From Candidatus Pelagibacter sp. TMED196 (lineage in GTDB: Bacteria > Pseudomonadota > Alphaproteobacteria > Pelagibacterales > Pelagibacteraceae): DNA of 24,004 nt. Position 1 is the first letter of the stretch, and the number at the start of each line of letters is the position of its first letter. The DNA lies in the NCBI GenBank assembly GCA_002171925.1, contig NHIT01000013.1, forward strand, positions 26,128 through 50,131, read 5' to 3'. Under the pieces are notes generated by a model, which was given only the letters and a program-made list of their open reading frames with translations, did not search any database and was not told where the DNA came from. Positions 1 through 8,219 of this stretch are shown here, piece after piece. A program made the position numbers and the translations under genes.

Positions 1-161
1 ACTTTATAAAACTCTGCTGCTTCTTCTCTTGAAATTTGTATTTTTTTTTGATTTTTAATAGTTAATTTATTCTCTAGAAATTTTTCTTTTATTTTTTCTG
101 CTAATTTTCTTTCTACAGCATCAGGTTTGATAATTGAAAGAGTTTGTTCTGTATTACTCAT
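1..161 (-). CDS. ndk: Nucleoside diphosphate kinase, N-terminal part (runs off the left edge)
   Basis: Reading leftward from an ATG at 161-159, the first 53 codons begin MSNTEQTLSIIKPDAVERK. This is the signature N-terminus of Ndk, which moves the gamma-phosphate from ATP to other nucleoside diphosphates in the cytoplasm through a phosphohistidine. The stretch up to the window edge, ending around SREEAAEFYK, also fits the family. The active-site histidine lies beyond the edge and cannot be checked. The start codon overlaps the pepA stop by 8 bases (ATGAGTAA), so the two genes are probably co-transcribed and translationally coupled. The usual proteobacterial gene after pepA, holC, is absent here. 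The identification rests on a short but highly characteristic segment. Confidence 0.88.
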   Translation of the reverse strand, partial: MSNTEQTLSIIKPDAVERKLAEKIKEKFLENKLTIKNQKKIQISREEAAEFYK

Positions 162-1611
162 AGTTTTCTTCAACAAGTTGATTTAACAATCTTACACCAA
201 ATCCTGTTGCACCACCTGAGTTAAGAGCTCCACCATATTTTGAAAAAGCCATACCAGCAATATCCAAATGCGCCCAGGGTGTTTTGTTTAAAATAAATCT
301 TTGTAAAAATTGGGCTGCTGTGGTTGATCCTGCCCCACCAACATAATTTATATTTTGTACATCAGCATTTTTAGAATTCATAAGTTTATCGTAATTTTTA
401 TGAAGAGGCATTCTCCACACTTTTTCTTCAACTTTTTCACCTGCATTAAAAATTTGTTTAGATAGGTTGTCGTCATTTGAAAAAAGACCAGCATATTCTG
501 ACCCCAAGCAAACTATGATGGCACCAGTTAATGTAGCTAAATCAACAATGAATTTAGGTTTAAATTTTTTTTCAGTAAATGTTAATGCGTCTGCTAAAAC
601 TAATCTTCCCTCGGCATCTGTATTTAAAATTTCTATGGTTTTGCCGCTATAAGATTTGACAATATCTCCAGGTCTTTGTGCGTTTCCACTAACCATATTT
701 TCCACAAGCCCCACTACACCAACTGCATTAATTTTTGCTTTTCTCAATGCAAAGTTTTTCATTAAACCTACTACTGTAGCTGATCCTGCCATATCATAGG
801 TCATATCTTCCATGAATCTTGCTGGTTTTAAAGAATATCCCCCTGTATCAAAAGTAACTCCTTTTCCAACAAATGCCAAAGGCTTAGAATTATTTTTTAC
901 ACCGTTCCATTCCATTGTTACTAGATATGATCCTCTAGTACTTCCCATGCCTACTCCAAGCAAAGAGTACATACCAAGTTTTTTTAATTTTTTTTCATCA
1001 TATATGTTTACTTTTAAACCATCTTTTCTAAGAGAGTTTAATCTTTTCGCATATTCATCTGGATGTAAAACATTTCCTGGCTCTGAAACTAAATCTCTTG
1101 CATAAAAAGTACCCTCTTCTAGAGCTTTAAATTTTAACTGATTTTGAACTGAAGGTTTATTTTTATTGCCTGATATATTTATTAAAATGACTCTTGTGTG
1201 TTTTTTTGTTTTATATTTTTTAAATTCATAAGATTTTAATTTTAAGCCATGAAGAAAATGTCCTAAAAAGCTATCGTATTTTCCAGGTATACTATCAGAA
1301 ATTATAAAGTATTCGCTATTCTTTCCATGATTTACTAATTTGTAAAATTCTGCTCCCAAATTTTCAGCATCTGAATTTTTTAAATTCTTTTTGATTGATA
1401 CCAATACTATCTTTTTTTTTGAATTTACCTCAAAAACTTGTAAATTCTTTTTTAAGTCACATGTTTTTAATAAATCATTTATGTAGGAAAATTCTGTATT
1501 AGAAATATATTTTTTTAAGCTATTAGTACTATATTTCTCATCAGAAAATAAGACTATGTTCGATGATAACTTGCTGATTGTTTTTTTTGAATAATTTAAT
1601 TTAATAGACAT
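154..1611 (-). CDS. pepA: Leucyl aminopeptidase (cytosol aminopeptidase, M17 family)
   Basis: Cytoplasmic metallo-aminopeptidase that removes N-terminal residues from peptides during protein turnover. The 485-residue length is normal for the family. The C-terminal catalytic domain (about residues 170-485) carries the M17 signature NTDAEGRL at 330-337. The two-metal ligands are visible as K250, D255, D273, D332 and E334, with catalytic K262 and R336; the spacing equals that of E. coli PepA (270/275/293/352/354) shifted by 20. The N-terminal domain (1-165) is Lys-rich and poorly conserved, as usual. The gene is divergent from lptF across a 155-bp spacer and overlaps ndk downstream. In E. coli PepA also binds DNA at Xer sites and carAB; nothing in this sequence shows whether that role exists here. 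Confidence 0.96.
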   Translation of the reverse strand: MSIKLNYSKKTISKLSSNIVLFSDEKYSTNSLKKYISNTEFSYINDLLKTCDLKKNLQVFEVNSKKKIVLVSIKKNLKNSDAENLGAEFYKLVNHGKNSEYFIISDSIPGKYDSFLGHFLHGLKLKSYEFKKYKTKKHTRVILINISGNKNKPSVQNQLKFKALEEGTFYARDLVSEPGNVLHPDEYAKRLNSLRKDGLKVNIYDEKKLKKLGMYSLLGVGMGSTRGSYLVTMEWNGVKNNSKPLAFVGKGVTFDTGGYSLKPARFMEDMTYDMAGSATVVGLMKNFALRKAKINAVGVVGLVENMVSGNAQRPGDIVKSYSGKTIEILNTDAEGRLVLADALTFTEKKFKPKFIVDLATLTGAIIVCLGSEYAGLFSNDDNLSKQIFNAGEKVEEKVWRMPLHKNYDKLMNSKNADVQNINYVGGAGSTTAAQFLQRFILNKTPWAHLDIAGMAFSKYGGALNSGGATGFGVRLLNQLVEENYE

Positions 1612-1766
1612 AATTTTTTAAAATGATTCAATAAAGGGAAGCCTCGGGTATAAAAAACCTAAATTTTCGCATTTATCATCAAATTTTTTTATAAAGTTTA
1701 TCATTTGGTCAACTCAAGATTGAAATTTATTTAAACTTGCTTTAATTATATACAAAAACATTAATA
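1612..1766. promoter_or_regulatory. Divergent spacer between pepA and lptF, with a weak candidate lptF promoter
   Basis: At 155 bp this is the longest non-coding stretch in the window and it must hold the start signals for pepA (leftward) and lptF (rightward). On the plus strand, TTGAAA at 1720-1725 lies 15 bp before TTTAAT at 1741-1746, which is directly preceded by TGC and so resembles an extended -10 element; the start codon follows at 1767. The spacing is short, so this is only a candidate. For pepA I see TTGACC (complement of 1708-1713) but no -10 box at good spacing. A locally GC-richer patch lies around 1637-1651. No RNA gene or convincing hairpin was recognised. Confidence 0.3.
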
Positions 1767-2918
1767 ATGTTGAGTAATAAAATTTATAAACACTTCTTTA
1801 TTGAACTAAGTAGATACTTTTTCTTAGTATTATTCACTTTTAGCTTAATAGTTTGGGCGGTACAAGCGGTCAACTTTTTAGATTTAATAGTTGAAGATGG
1901 ACATGGTGTCACTGTTTATCTAAATTACTCATTATTAAACATTCCAAAAATTTTAACTAAATTTATACCATTATCTTTTTTAATTGCTCTATTTTTAACT
2001 ATTCTTAAATTTGAGAACGAAAGTGAATTTTTAATACTTTGGACTTCAGGATTAAATAAAATCAAAATTGTAAATTTCTTTTTCAAGGTTTCAATTTTAG
2101 TAACAATTTTACAACTATTTTTTTCATCCTTAATTAATCCAGAATTTTTAAATAAATCAAGATCATTAATTAAATCTTCAAATTTAGATTATGTATCTAC
2201 AATGATTAAGTCTCAACAATTCAATGATACAATTGATGGGCTCACGATATACGTTGAAGAAAAAAAACAAAATGGTGTACTTAAAAATATTTTTATAAGA
2301 GATGATGGAAGTGTTTTAAAAAGCTTAGATAATTCCACGGACTCAAACAATGTAACTATTTATGCAAAAGAAGGTAAAATTGAAGAAGGCTCACAAGGAA
2401 ATTATTTAGCACTAAGAAATGGAACTATACAAAAAGAAAATGATAAGAATGAAATTATATCTATTAATTTTGTTAAAACTAATATGCAAATGGAAGGTTT
2501 AAAAACAAAATCAATTATTATGCCTAAAATTCAAGAGACCTCATCAAAAACTTTAATAGACTGTATACTTTCAAAAAATAAAAATATCGAAATTTTAAAT
2601 TGCCCCAAGACAGATTCTAAAATTGATACTTTAGCAGAATTAAATAGGCGTTTTGGTATGCCTTTATATATTCCGGCAATAAGTTTGATTTTGTCATTTT
2701 TACTTATTTCCAGAAACGAGAGTAAAAGAAAAAATTTATTTAAATATTTTTATTTCGGATTGTCTTTTTTAATTTTAGTTACTGCTGAAATCTTAGTCAG
2801 ATATTCTGGCAAGTCTCTTTTCTATTCTTATCTATATTATTTAATTCCATTAATTAGTATCCCTTTTTTTTACTATTTATTATTCAAACAGTTTTATTAT
2901 GAAAATTTAAAAAAATAA
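1767..2918 (+). CDS. lptF: LPS export ABC transporter permease LptF (YjgP/YjgQ family)
   Basis: Inner-membrane subunit of the LptB2FG complex that extracts lipopolysaccharide from the inner membrane and passes it to the periplasmic bridge. The 383 residues follow the YjgP/YjgQ plan: three hydrophobic segments near the N-terminus (about 15-38, 52-76, 92-115), a polar periplasmic beta-jellyroll region (about 116-295) and three more hydrophobic segments at the C-terminus (about 298-318, 327-346, 350-373). The conserved RFGMPLYIPAISL stretch just before the fourth segment is typical. The start ATG is the first in frame and lacks a clear ribosome-binding site. lptG follows after 2 bp, and the order lptF-lptG-lptD supports the assignment. 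The ATPase LptB is not in the window. Confidence 0.93.
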   Translation: MLSNKIYKHFFIELSRYFFLVLFTFSLIVWAVQAVNFLDLIVEDGHGVTVYLNYSLLNIPKILTKFIPLSFLIALFLTILKFENESEFLILWTSGLNKIKIVNFFFKVSILVTILQLFFSSLINPEFLNKSRSLIKSSNLDYVSTMIKSQQFNDTIDGLTIYVEEKKQNGVLKNIFIRDDGSVLKSLDNSTDSNNVTIYAKEGKIEEGSQGNYLALRNGTIQKENDKNEIISINFVKTNMQMEGLKTKSIIMPKIQETSSKTLIDCILSKNKNIEILNCPKTDSKIDTLAELNRRFGMPLYIPAISLILSFLLISRNESKRKNLFKYFYFGLSFLILVTAEILVRYSGKSLFYSYLYYLIPLISIPFFYYLLFKQFYYENLKK

Positions 2919-2920
2919 TT

Positions 2921-4009
2921 ATGAATAATTCAATTATAAATACATATTTAATCAGTCAATTTTTAAAAACATTTATAAATGTTGTTCTAATTTTTTGTTG
3001 TCTCGGATTGATAATGAATTTATTTGAAGAAATTAATTTTTTTAAAAACTATGATGTTGGAATTCTAATGCCTATAAAGTTATCTTTGATGGTTATACCC
3101 AGTATCATAATAAATTTACTTCCATTTATCCTTTTTATTTCTTCAATGGTAGTATTTATACAACTTAAAGATAGCAGGGATATAATTGCATTAAAAACAT
3201 TTGGATTCTCAAATGTAAACTTTTTAATAATATTTTCTGTTTCCTCTATATTTATCTCAATTGTAATTTTATTTGTTTTAAATCCCCTTACTTCTGCAAC
3301 TGTGAAATACTACGAAGACATAAAGGGAAGATATGATTTGGACAAATCCCATCTTGCATCTATTAATTCCAATGGTATTTGGATAAGAGAAAAAGAGGGA
3401 AATAATGTAAATATCATAAAATCACAAAGTCTAGAGGGCAATAGATTAATAAATGTATCAATTTATAAATTTGATGAGAATTATGTTTTATATTCAAGGC
3501 TTGAGGCTTCAGAAGCAAGAATATCTGAAAATCCTTGGGTCTTACAAAACGGTAGAAAAATTAATTTTGACAAAGAAAAAAAGATTGAAGAATTTTTAAC
3601 TTTTAAATTTGACTCAACCTTTAACGTTGAAAAGTTAAATTCAATTTATTCAAACTTAGATACAGTGTCTTTTTTTAATTTAATAGCAAATATGGAAAAT
3701 CTTGTTAACAAGGGCTACAATCCAGTACTGCTTACTGAAAAAAAGCATTTTTATTTATCCTTGCCTTTTTTCCTGATTTTGATGGTATGTTTAGCATCTA
3801 TGTTTACTTTGAATTCCAATAAAAGAGAGCAGAATACTTACTATATTCTATTGTCTATATTGCTATGTGTAATAATTTTTTATTTTAAAAATTTTTCAAC
3901 TGCTTTAGGAACAACTGAGAAAATACCAATAATACTATCCGTATGGTCACCAGTAATTATTCTCTCTTTGTTTTGTAGTATAGGAGTAATGCAAATTAAT
4001 GATAAGTAA
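2921..4009 (+). CDS. lptG: LPS export ABC transporter permease LptG (YjgP/YjgQ family)
   Basis: Second permease of the LptB2FG extractor, pairing with LptF. The 362 residues have the same architecture: hydrophobic segments at about 12-34, 50-85 and 97-122, a soluble periplasmic domain to about 280, then three C-terminal segments. The loop after segment two (KDSRDIIALKTFGFSNVNFL) is the cytoplasmic coupling helix that contacts LptB in this family. Assigning F versus G rests on order and sequence flavour: the second gene, directly before lptD, is LptG in alphaproteobacteria. Its last 11 bases overlap the lptD start (ATG at 3999), which implies coupled translation. Confidence 0.92.
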   Translation: MNNSIINTYLISQFLKTFINVVLIFCCLGLIMNLFEEINFFKNYDVGILMPIKLSLMVIPSIIINLLPFILFISSMVVFIQLKDSRDIIALKTFGFSNVNFLIIFSVSSIFISIVILFVLNPLTSATVKYYEDIKGRYDLDKSHLASINSNGIWIREKEGNNVNIIKSQSLEGNRLINVSIYKFDENYVLYSRLEASEARISENPWVLQNGRKINFDKEKKIEEFLTFKFDSTFNVEKLNSIYSNLDTVSFFNLIANMENLVNKGYNPVLLTEKKHFYLSLPFFLILMVCLASMFTLNSNKREQNTYYILLSILLCVIIFYFKNFSTALGTTEKIPIILSVWSPVIILSLFCSIGVMQINDK

Positions 4010-6341
4010 ATTAATAAAATACGTTATTACAGTTTTAATAATAATTAATATTCAAAAAAGTTACTCTGAAGAATTATTTATTAATGCTTCTACAGTAGAA
4101 ATTGATAAGACTGGAAAAATAGTATACGCAAAAGGTAACGTTGAAATTTTTGATAAAGATAAAAATATAATTTATTCTGATAATGCCGAATATGATAAAG
4201 GCAAAGGTATTGTAAAAACAGCTGGTCCTACCAGAATTTTAACATCTGAAAAATATGAAGTTAACGGGGAAGATATTACCTATGATGACAATAAAAAATT
4301 AATTTATTCACAAAGCACTACTATTATTACTGATCCTAGCCAAAATAAAATTACTGTTGATATGTTCAATTATCTTACTTTAAAAAAAATGTTTTTTTCA
4401 AAAGGAGATATTGAAGTACTTGATAATAGAGAAAATAAATATCTTTTTAGTGAAATTTACATTGATGAAGTCAAAAATAAAATAGTTGGAAGTGACATAA
4501 AATCATATTTTAATGAAAATTCATTTAAAGAAGACAAAAGAAATGACCCAAGATTTTTTGCAAATAGTGCAACGATAACAAAAGAAAATACAATTTTTGA
4601 AAAAGGAGTTTTTACATCTTGTAAAATTAGAGAAAACGATAAATGCCCACCATGGGCAATAAGGGCTAAAACTATTGAGCACAATGCTGCAAAAAAAACT
4701 ATTTATTATGAAAATGCTGTGATGAAAATATATGATTTTCCTGTTTTTTATTTTCCCAAATTTTTTCATCCTGATCCCACAGTAAAAAGACAATCAGGTT
4801 TTCTTGTACCAAGGTTCACGGACAGTTCAATGGTTGGATTTGGTACAACCATTCCTTATTTCTGGGCAATGTCTAAAGATAAAGATATGACGATAGCACC
4901 TAAATTTTATGCAAACGAAAACATCATTATTTTTAATGAATATAGACAGGCATTTATTAATTCAAATTTAATAGTAGATACAAGCTACACTGAGGGCTAC
5001 AAAAAAACAGATGATATAAAACTACCGGGATCAAGATCCCACTTTTTTGCAAAATACAACGCAGATTTTTCAGATGAAGACTACTTCAGTGATCTTGAAG
5101 TAAATATACAAAGAGTATCAAATCCAACATATTTAGAGGTTCATGATATAAATACTGAATTAGTAGATAGTTCAAATAATATTTTAAATTCAAATATTAA
5201 TTATGAATATCAAGATGATACCAATTACCTTGGAGTTTCAGCAAGTGTTTTTGAGGACTTAAAAAAAACGGATAGATCAAAGTACGAATATTTTTTACCA
5301 AGTGTATCATTTGAAAGAAATATATATAATGATAAAAAACTTGGCTTAATTAATCTTTTAAGTAGCGCTTATGTAAAAAACGTTGAAGTAGATCAAACTA
5401 CAAAAATGTGGGTTAATGATTTTAATTGGAAATCAAGGCCTCTTTCAAATATTATGGGTATAAAAAGTGAATTTGAGGGATTATTAAAGATTGTAAATTA
5501 TGAAGCAGATGCAGATACACATAAAACTGAGGGATTTAATTCAGAAGCATCAACTGCTTTAGCTTATAATACCAGTCTTCCATTAACAAAAAGAAATGAA
5601 AATAATAACTTAATTAATTTTTTTACTCCTAAAATATCATTTAGATACGCACCAGGACATATGAGAAATATAAAAGATGATGATACTAAGCTTGATTATT
5701 CGAACCTATTTTCATTAAATAAAAATTCACAAATTGATGTAATTGAAAAAGGAACAAGCATTGCTTTAGGCTTGGAATTCTCAGGAAATAAACTAGATGA
5801 AAATAATATTCCTGGTGAAGAAAATTATTCTTTTGCCGTTGGACAAGTTTACAATATGAGCAAAAATAATGATATTCCAATAAGAAGTTCTTTAAATGAT
5901 CAAACATCAGATATTGTTGGTAAAGGATTTATTAAATTAAATGAAAATTTGAGACTTGAAAATGAATTTTCTTTAGATCAGAACTTTAATGATGTTAACT
6001 ATAATGAGTTTGGTGGAAATTTGGTAAGCGGGAAATTAAATTTTAATCTAAAATATTTAGAAGAAAATAACCATATTGGAAGCACAAACTATATTAAATC
6101 TGATTTGAAAGTTGAACTTAATGAATTTAGCGAAATGAATTTTGATTTTAGAAGAAATCTTGAGACTGAGTCTACTGAATTTTACAGTTTAGCCTATAAT
6201 TACTTAAATGACTGTTTAAGGGCTGGAGTTGTATTTAGAAGAAAATTCTATGAAGATAGGGATTTAGAACATTCAGACTCTTTAATGTTTAAAATTTCAT
6301 TAATACCACTTGGTGATGCATTTGCTCCGGCTATTAAATAA
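3999..6341 (+). CDS. lptD: LPS-assembly outer-membrane protein LptD (OstA/Imp)
   Basis: Outer-membrane beta-barrel that inserts lipopolysaccharide into the outer leaflet. At 780 residues it is close to E. coli LptD (784). A signal peptide (MISKLIKY, then a hydrophobic run, cleaved about residue 23) precedes an OstA/LptA-like periplasmic domain (about 25-150) rich in patterns such as VYAKGNVEIFDK. The diagnostic segment at about 205-275 contains CKIRENDKCPPWAIRAK followed by FPVFYFPKFFHPDPTVKRQSGF, which marks the barrel entry. The barrel fills the remainder, with a terminal NDCLRAGVVFRRKFYEDRD-type strand. Only three cysteines are present (C208, C216, C739), versus the four that form two disulfides in E. 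coli. The gene overlaps lptG by 11 bases and the next gene, surA, by 26. LptE is not in the window. Confidence 0.95.
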   Translation: MISKLIKYVITVLIIINIQKSYSEELFINASTVEIDKTGKIVYAKGNVEIFDKDKNIIYSDNAEYDKGKGIVKTAGPTRILTSEKYEVNGEDITYDDNKKLIYSQSTTIITDPSQNKITVDMFNYLTLKKMFFSKGDIEVLDNRENKYLFSEIYIDEVKNKIVGSDIKSYFNENSFKEDKRNDPRFFANSATITKENTIFEKGVFTSCKIRENDKCPPWAIRAKTIEHNAAKKTIYYENAVMKIYDFPVFYFPKFFHPDPTVKRQSGFLVPRFTDSSMVGFGTTIPYFWAMSKDKDMTIAPKFYANENIIIFNEYRQAFINSNLIVDTSYTEGYKKTDDIKLPGSRSHFFAKYNADFSDEDYFSDLEVNIQRVSNPTYLEVHDINTELVDSSNNILNSNINYEYQDDTNYLGVSASVFEDLKKTDRSKYEYFLPSVSFERNIYNDKKLGLINLLSSAYVKNVEVDQTTKMWVNDFNWKSRPLSNIMGIKSEFEGLLKIVNYEADADTHKTEGFNSEASTALAYNTSLPLTKRNENNNLINFFTPKISFRYAPGHMRNIKDDDTKLDYSNLFSLNKNSQIDVIEKGTSIALGLEFSGNKLDENNIPGEENYSFAVGQVYNMSKNNDIPIRSSLNDQTSDIVGKGFIKLNENLRLENEFSLDQNFNDVNYNEFGGNLVSGKLNFNLKYLEENNHIGSTNYIKSDLKVELNEFSEMNFDFRRNLETESTEFYSLAYNYLNDCLRAGVVFRRKFYEDRDLEHSDSLMFKISLIPLGDAFAPAIK

Positions 6342-7263
6342 TAAAAAAATTTTATTTTTTTTCATATTATTTTTTTTTTTTAATTTGAGTAAAACTAATT
6401 CTAACATTAATAATTCAATAATTATCTCTGTAGGAAATCAACCAATTACGTACTTAGATTTAATTAAAGAGATGAGGCTAATTTCTTTTTTAAACAAAAT
6501 AAAATTAGATAGCTCAAATAGGGAGACTTTTAAGTCTGTAGCTGTACAAGGATTAATAACGAGAAAAATTAAAGAAATTGAAATAAATAAATATAAAATT
6601 AATAAATTTAATAAAAAGGATTTGGAAAATTTGATAAACAAAACATCGGGTAATCTTGGAACAACAGAAGATGGATTAAAACAGCTTCTGTTACAAAATA
6701 ATTTAAATATAAATAATTTAAAGGAAAGATTTGAAATTGATCTTAAATGGAATACTTTAATTTTTCAACTATATAAAAATAAAGTTGTACTGAATACAAA
6801 TGAAATGGAAAATAAAATTAGATTTGAGATGGAAAACTTGAAGGAAAAAAGATTATTTTTATTATCAGAAATTGAAATCAACCTAACTCAAAACAATGAC
6901 AAAAAAACTTTAAATAATATTTACAAAAATATAGAGACCGAAGGATTTGAAAATACCGCTAAAAAATTCAGTATTTCAAATTCCTCTCAATACGGGGGAA
7001 ATATTGGTTGGATTGATGAAAATAATCTATCAAAAAAAATTTATGAAAACATAAAATTTCTAAAAACAGAAGAGCTTAGTGAACCTATTTATTTAGATGA
7101 AACAATTGTAATTATAAAAAAAGTAGGTGAAAAAGTATTTGAAAAAAATATTGAAAAGGTGAAAAATAAAATTGTTCGAGAAGAAAAAGAGAAAAAATTA
7201 CAAATGTTCTCAAAAGCGCATTACTCAAAATTAGAAAAAACCATTCAAATTAGTTTTTTATGA
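6316..7263 (+). CDS. surA: SurA-like periplasmic chaperone / peptidyl-prolyl isomerase, single parvulin domain
   Basis: Periplasmic chaperone that escorts unfolded outer-membrane proteins such as LptD. I chose the ATG at 6316 (315 residues); an in-frame TTG lies two codons upstream. A very hydrophobic signal segment (about 12-25) is followed by the N-terminal SurA core, which begins IIISVGNQPITYLDLIKEM, and by one parvulin-type domain at about 168-262 with the hallmark SSQYGGNIGWI (about 222-232) and the ending ELSEPIYLDETIVIIK. E. coli SurA is longer (428 residues) with two parvulin domains, so this is the shortened form. The first 26 bases lie within the end of lptD, and the ATGA at 7260 couples it to pdxA. 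A run of 12 T at 6370-6381 encodes the FFFF of the signal segment. A PpiD- or PrsA-like role is less likely given the position between lptD and pdxA. Confidence 0.88.
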   Translation: MHLLRLLNNKKILFFFILFFFFNLSKTNSNINNSIIISVGNQPITYLDLIKEMRLISFLNKIKLDSSNRETFKSVAVQGLITRKIKEIEINKYKINKFNKKDLENLINKTSGNLGTTEDGLKQLLLQNNLNINNLKERFEIDLKWNTLIFQLYKNKVVLNTNEMENKIRFEMENLKEKRLFLLSEIEINLTQNNDKKTLNNIYKNIETEGFENTAKKFSISNSSQYGGNIGWIDENNLSKKIYENIKFLKTEELSEPIYLDETIVIIKKVGEKVFEKNIEKVKNKIVREEKEKKLQMFSKAHYSKLEKTIQISFL

Positions 7264-8219
7264 AAAAAATAGTTGCAATTATAGCTGGTGATCCAGAAAG
7301 TATAAGTACAGAATTAATAGCCAAAGCCTGGAAAAAAAAAAATTTATATAAAAATATTAACGTTTTTATAATTGGTAACTTTAAACTTATAGTTAAACAA
7401 TTAAATCTATTAAAAATTAAAATTAAGATCAAAAAAATTTCAGATTTAGAAGACAAGAATTATAAGAAAAGTTTATTAATTTATGATGTGCCTTTAAATT
7501 TCAAAAAGCCATATAAAATAAATATAAAAAATAAAAGCAAATATGTTATTGAATGTATTAAAATAGCTATTAAGTTTTCAAAACAAAAAAAAATTCAAGG
7601 TTTTATTAATTGTCCTATAAATAAAAAGGACATCTTTAACTCTAATTTCGGTCTCACAGAATTTTTGGCAAGAAATTCAAATGTATTAGGGAAAGAAGCA
7701 ATGATTATCTATAATAAGAAATTATCTGTTTGCCCTATTACAACACATATTAAAATTAAAAATATTTCAAAAGGTTTGTCAAAAAAAAGAATTTATGAAA
7801 AAATAATTACAATCAATAAATTTTATTTAAATAATTTTGGTTTTAAACCAAATATTTGCGTCTTAGGATTAAATCCACATAATTATGAATTAAGAAGTGA
7901 TTCTGAAGAAAAAAAAATTATTTTACCAACAATTATTAAACTTAGAAAAAAAGGTATTAAAGTAAATGGTCCAATCCCAGCTGACACAGCTTTTAATCAA
8001 AGAAAAAAATTTGATATTTTGGTGGGAATGTATCACGATCAAGTGTTATCACCCTTTAAAGCATTATTTAACTTTGATGCAATAAATATTACAGCGGGTC
8101 TTCCTTATTTACGTATCTCACCAGACCACGGGACAGGAGTTGATATAATTCGAAAAAATCTAGCGAATCCTTTTAGTTTAATTGAGTCTATAAAATTTTT
8201 TAAACATATTAATGTTTAA
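7260..8219 (+). CDS. pdxA: 4-hydroxythreonine-4-phosphate dehydrogenase, divergent PdxA
   Basis: PdxA oxidises 4-phosphohydroxy-L-threonine with NAD(P) in the deoxyxylulose-5-phosphate-dependent route to pyridoxal phosphate. The length (319) and C-terminal block (GMYHDQVLSPFK, then GLPYLRISPDHGTGVDI) identify the family. The three metal histidines are visible: H163 (PITTHIKIKN), H207 (GLNPHNYE) and H259 (MYHDQ). Several family motifs are eroded: GDPESISTE replaces the usual GDPAGIGPE, LTEFLA replaces HTEFLA, and the GEGG-type stretch after GLNPH is missing. The gene starts within the surA stop (ATGA) and overlaps rsmA by 8 bases, the standard surA-pdxA-rsmA order. It contains an 11-A run at 7332-7342. 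It could be a slow, specialised or repurposed enzyme, but position and metal site favour PdxA. Confidence 0.9.
   Translation: MKKIVAIIAGDPESISTELIAKAWKKKNLYKNINVFIIGNFKLIVKQLNLLKIKIKIKKISDLEDKNYKKSLLIYDVPLNFKKPYKINIKNKSKYVIECIKIAIKFSKQKKIQGFINCPINKKDIFNSNFGLTEFLARNSNVLGKEAMIIYNKKLSVCPITTHIKIKNISKGLSKKRIYEKIITINKFYLNNFGFKPNICVLGLNPHNYELRSDSEEKKIILPTIIKLRKKGIKVNGPIPADTAFNQRKKFDILVGMYHDQVLSPFKALFNFDAINITAGLPYLRISPDHGTGVDIIRKNLANPFSLIESIKFFKHINV

Noticed and set aside
467..1105. Two plus-strand open frames inside pepA
   Set aside because: They are antisense shadows; the catalytic motifs of pepA cover the same bases in the correct frame.
1637..1651. GC-richer patch in the pepA-lptF spacer as a possible RNA gene or riboswitch
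   Set aside because: No stable stem, tRNA-like or known riboswitch pattern could be drawn from it.
4457..4793. Antisense open frames inside lptD
   Set aside because: They cover the conserved CPPWAIRAK region of LptD and contain only Phe/Ile/Ser-rich sequence.
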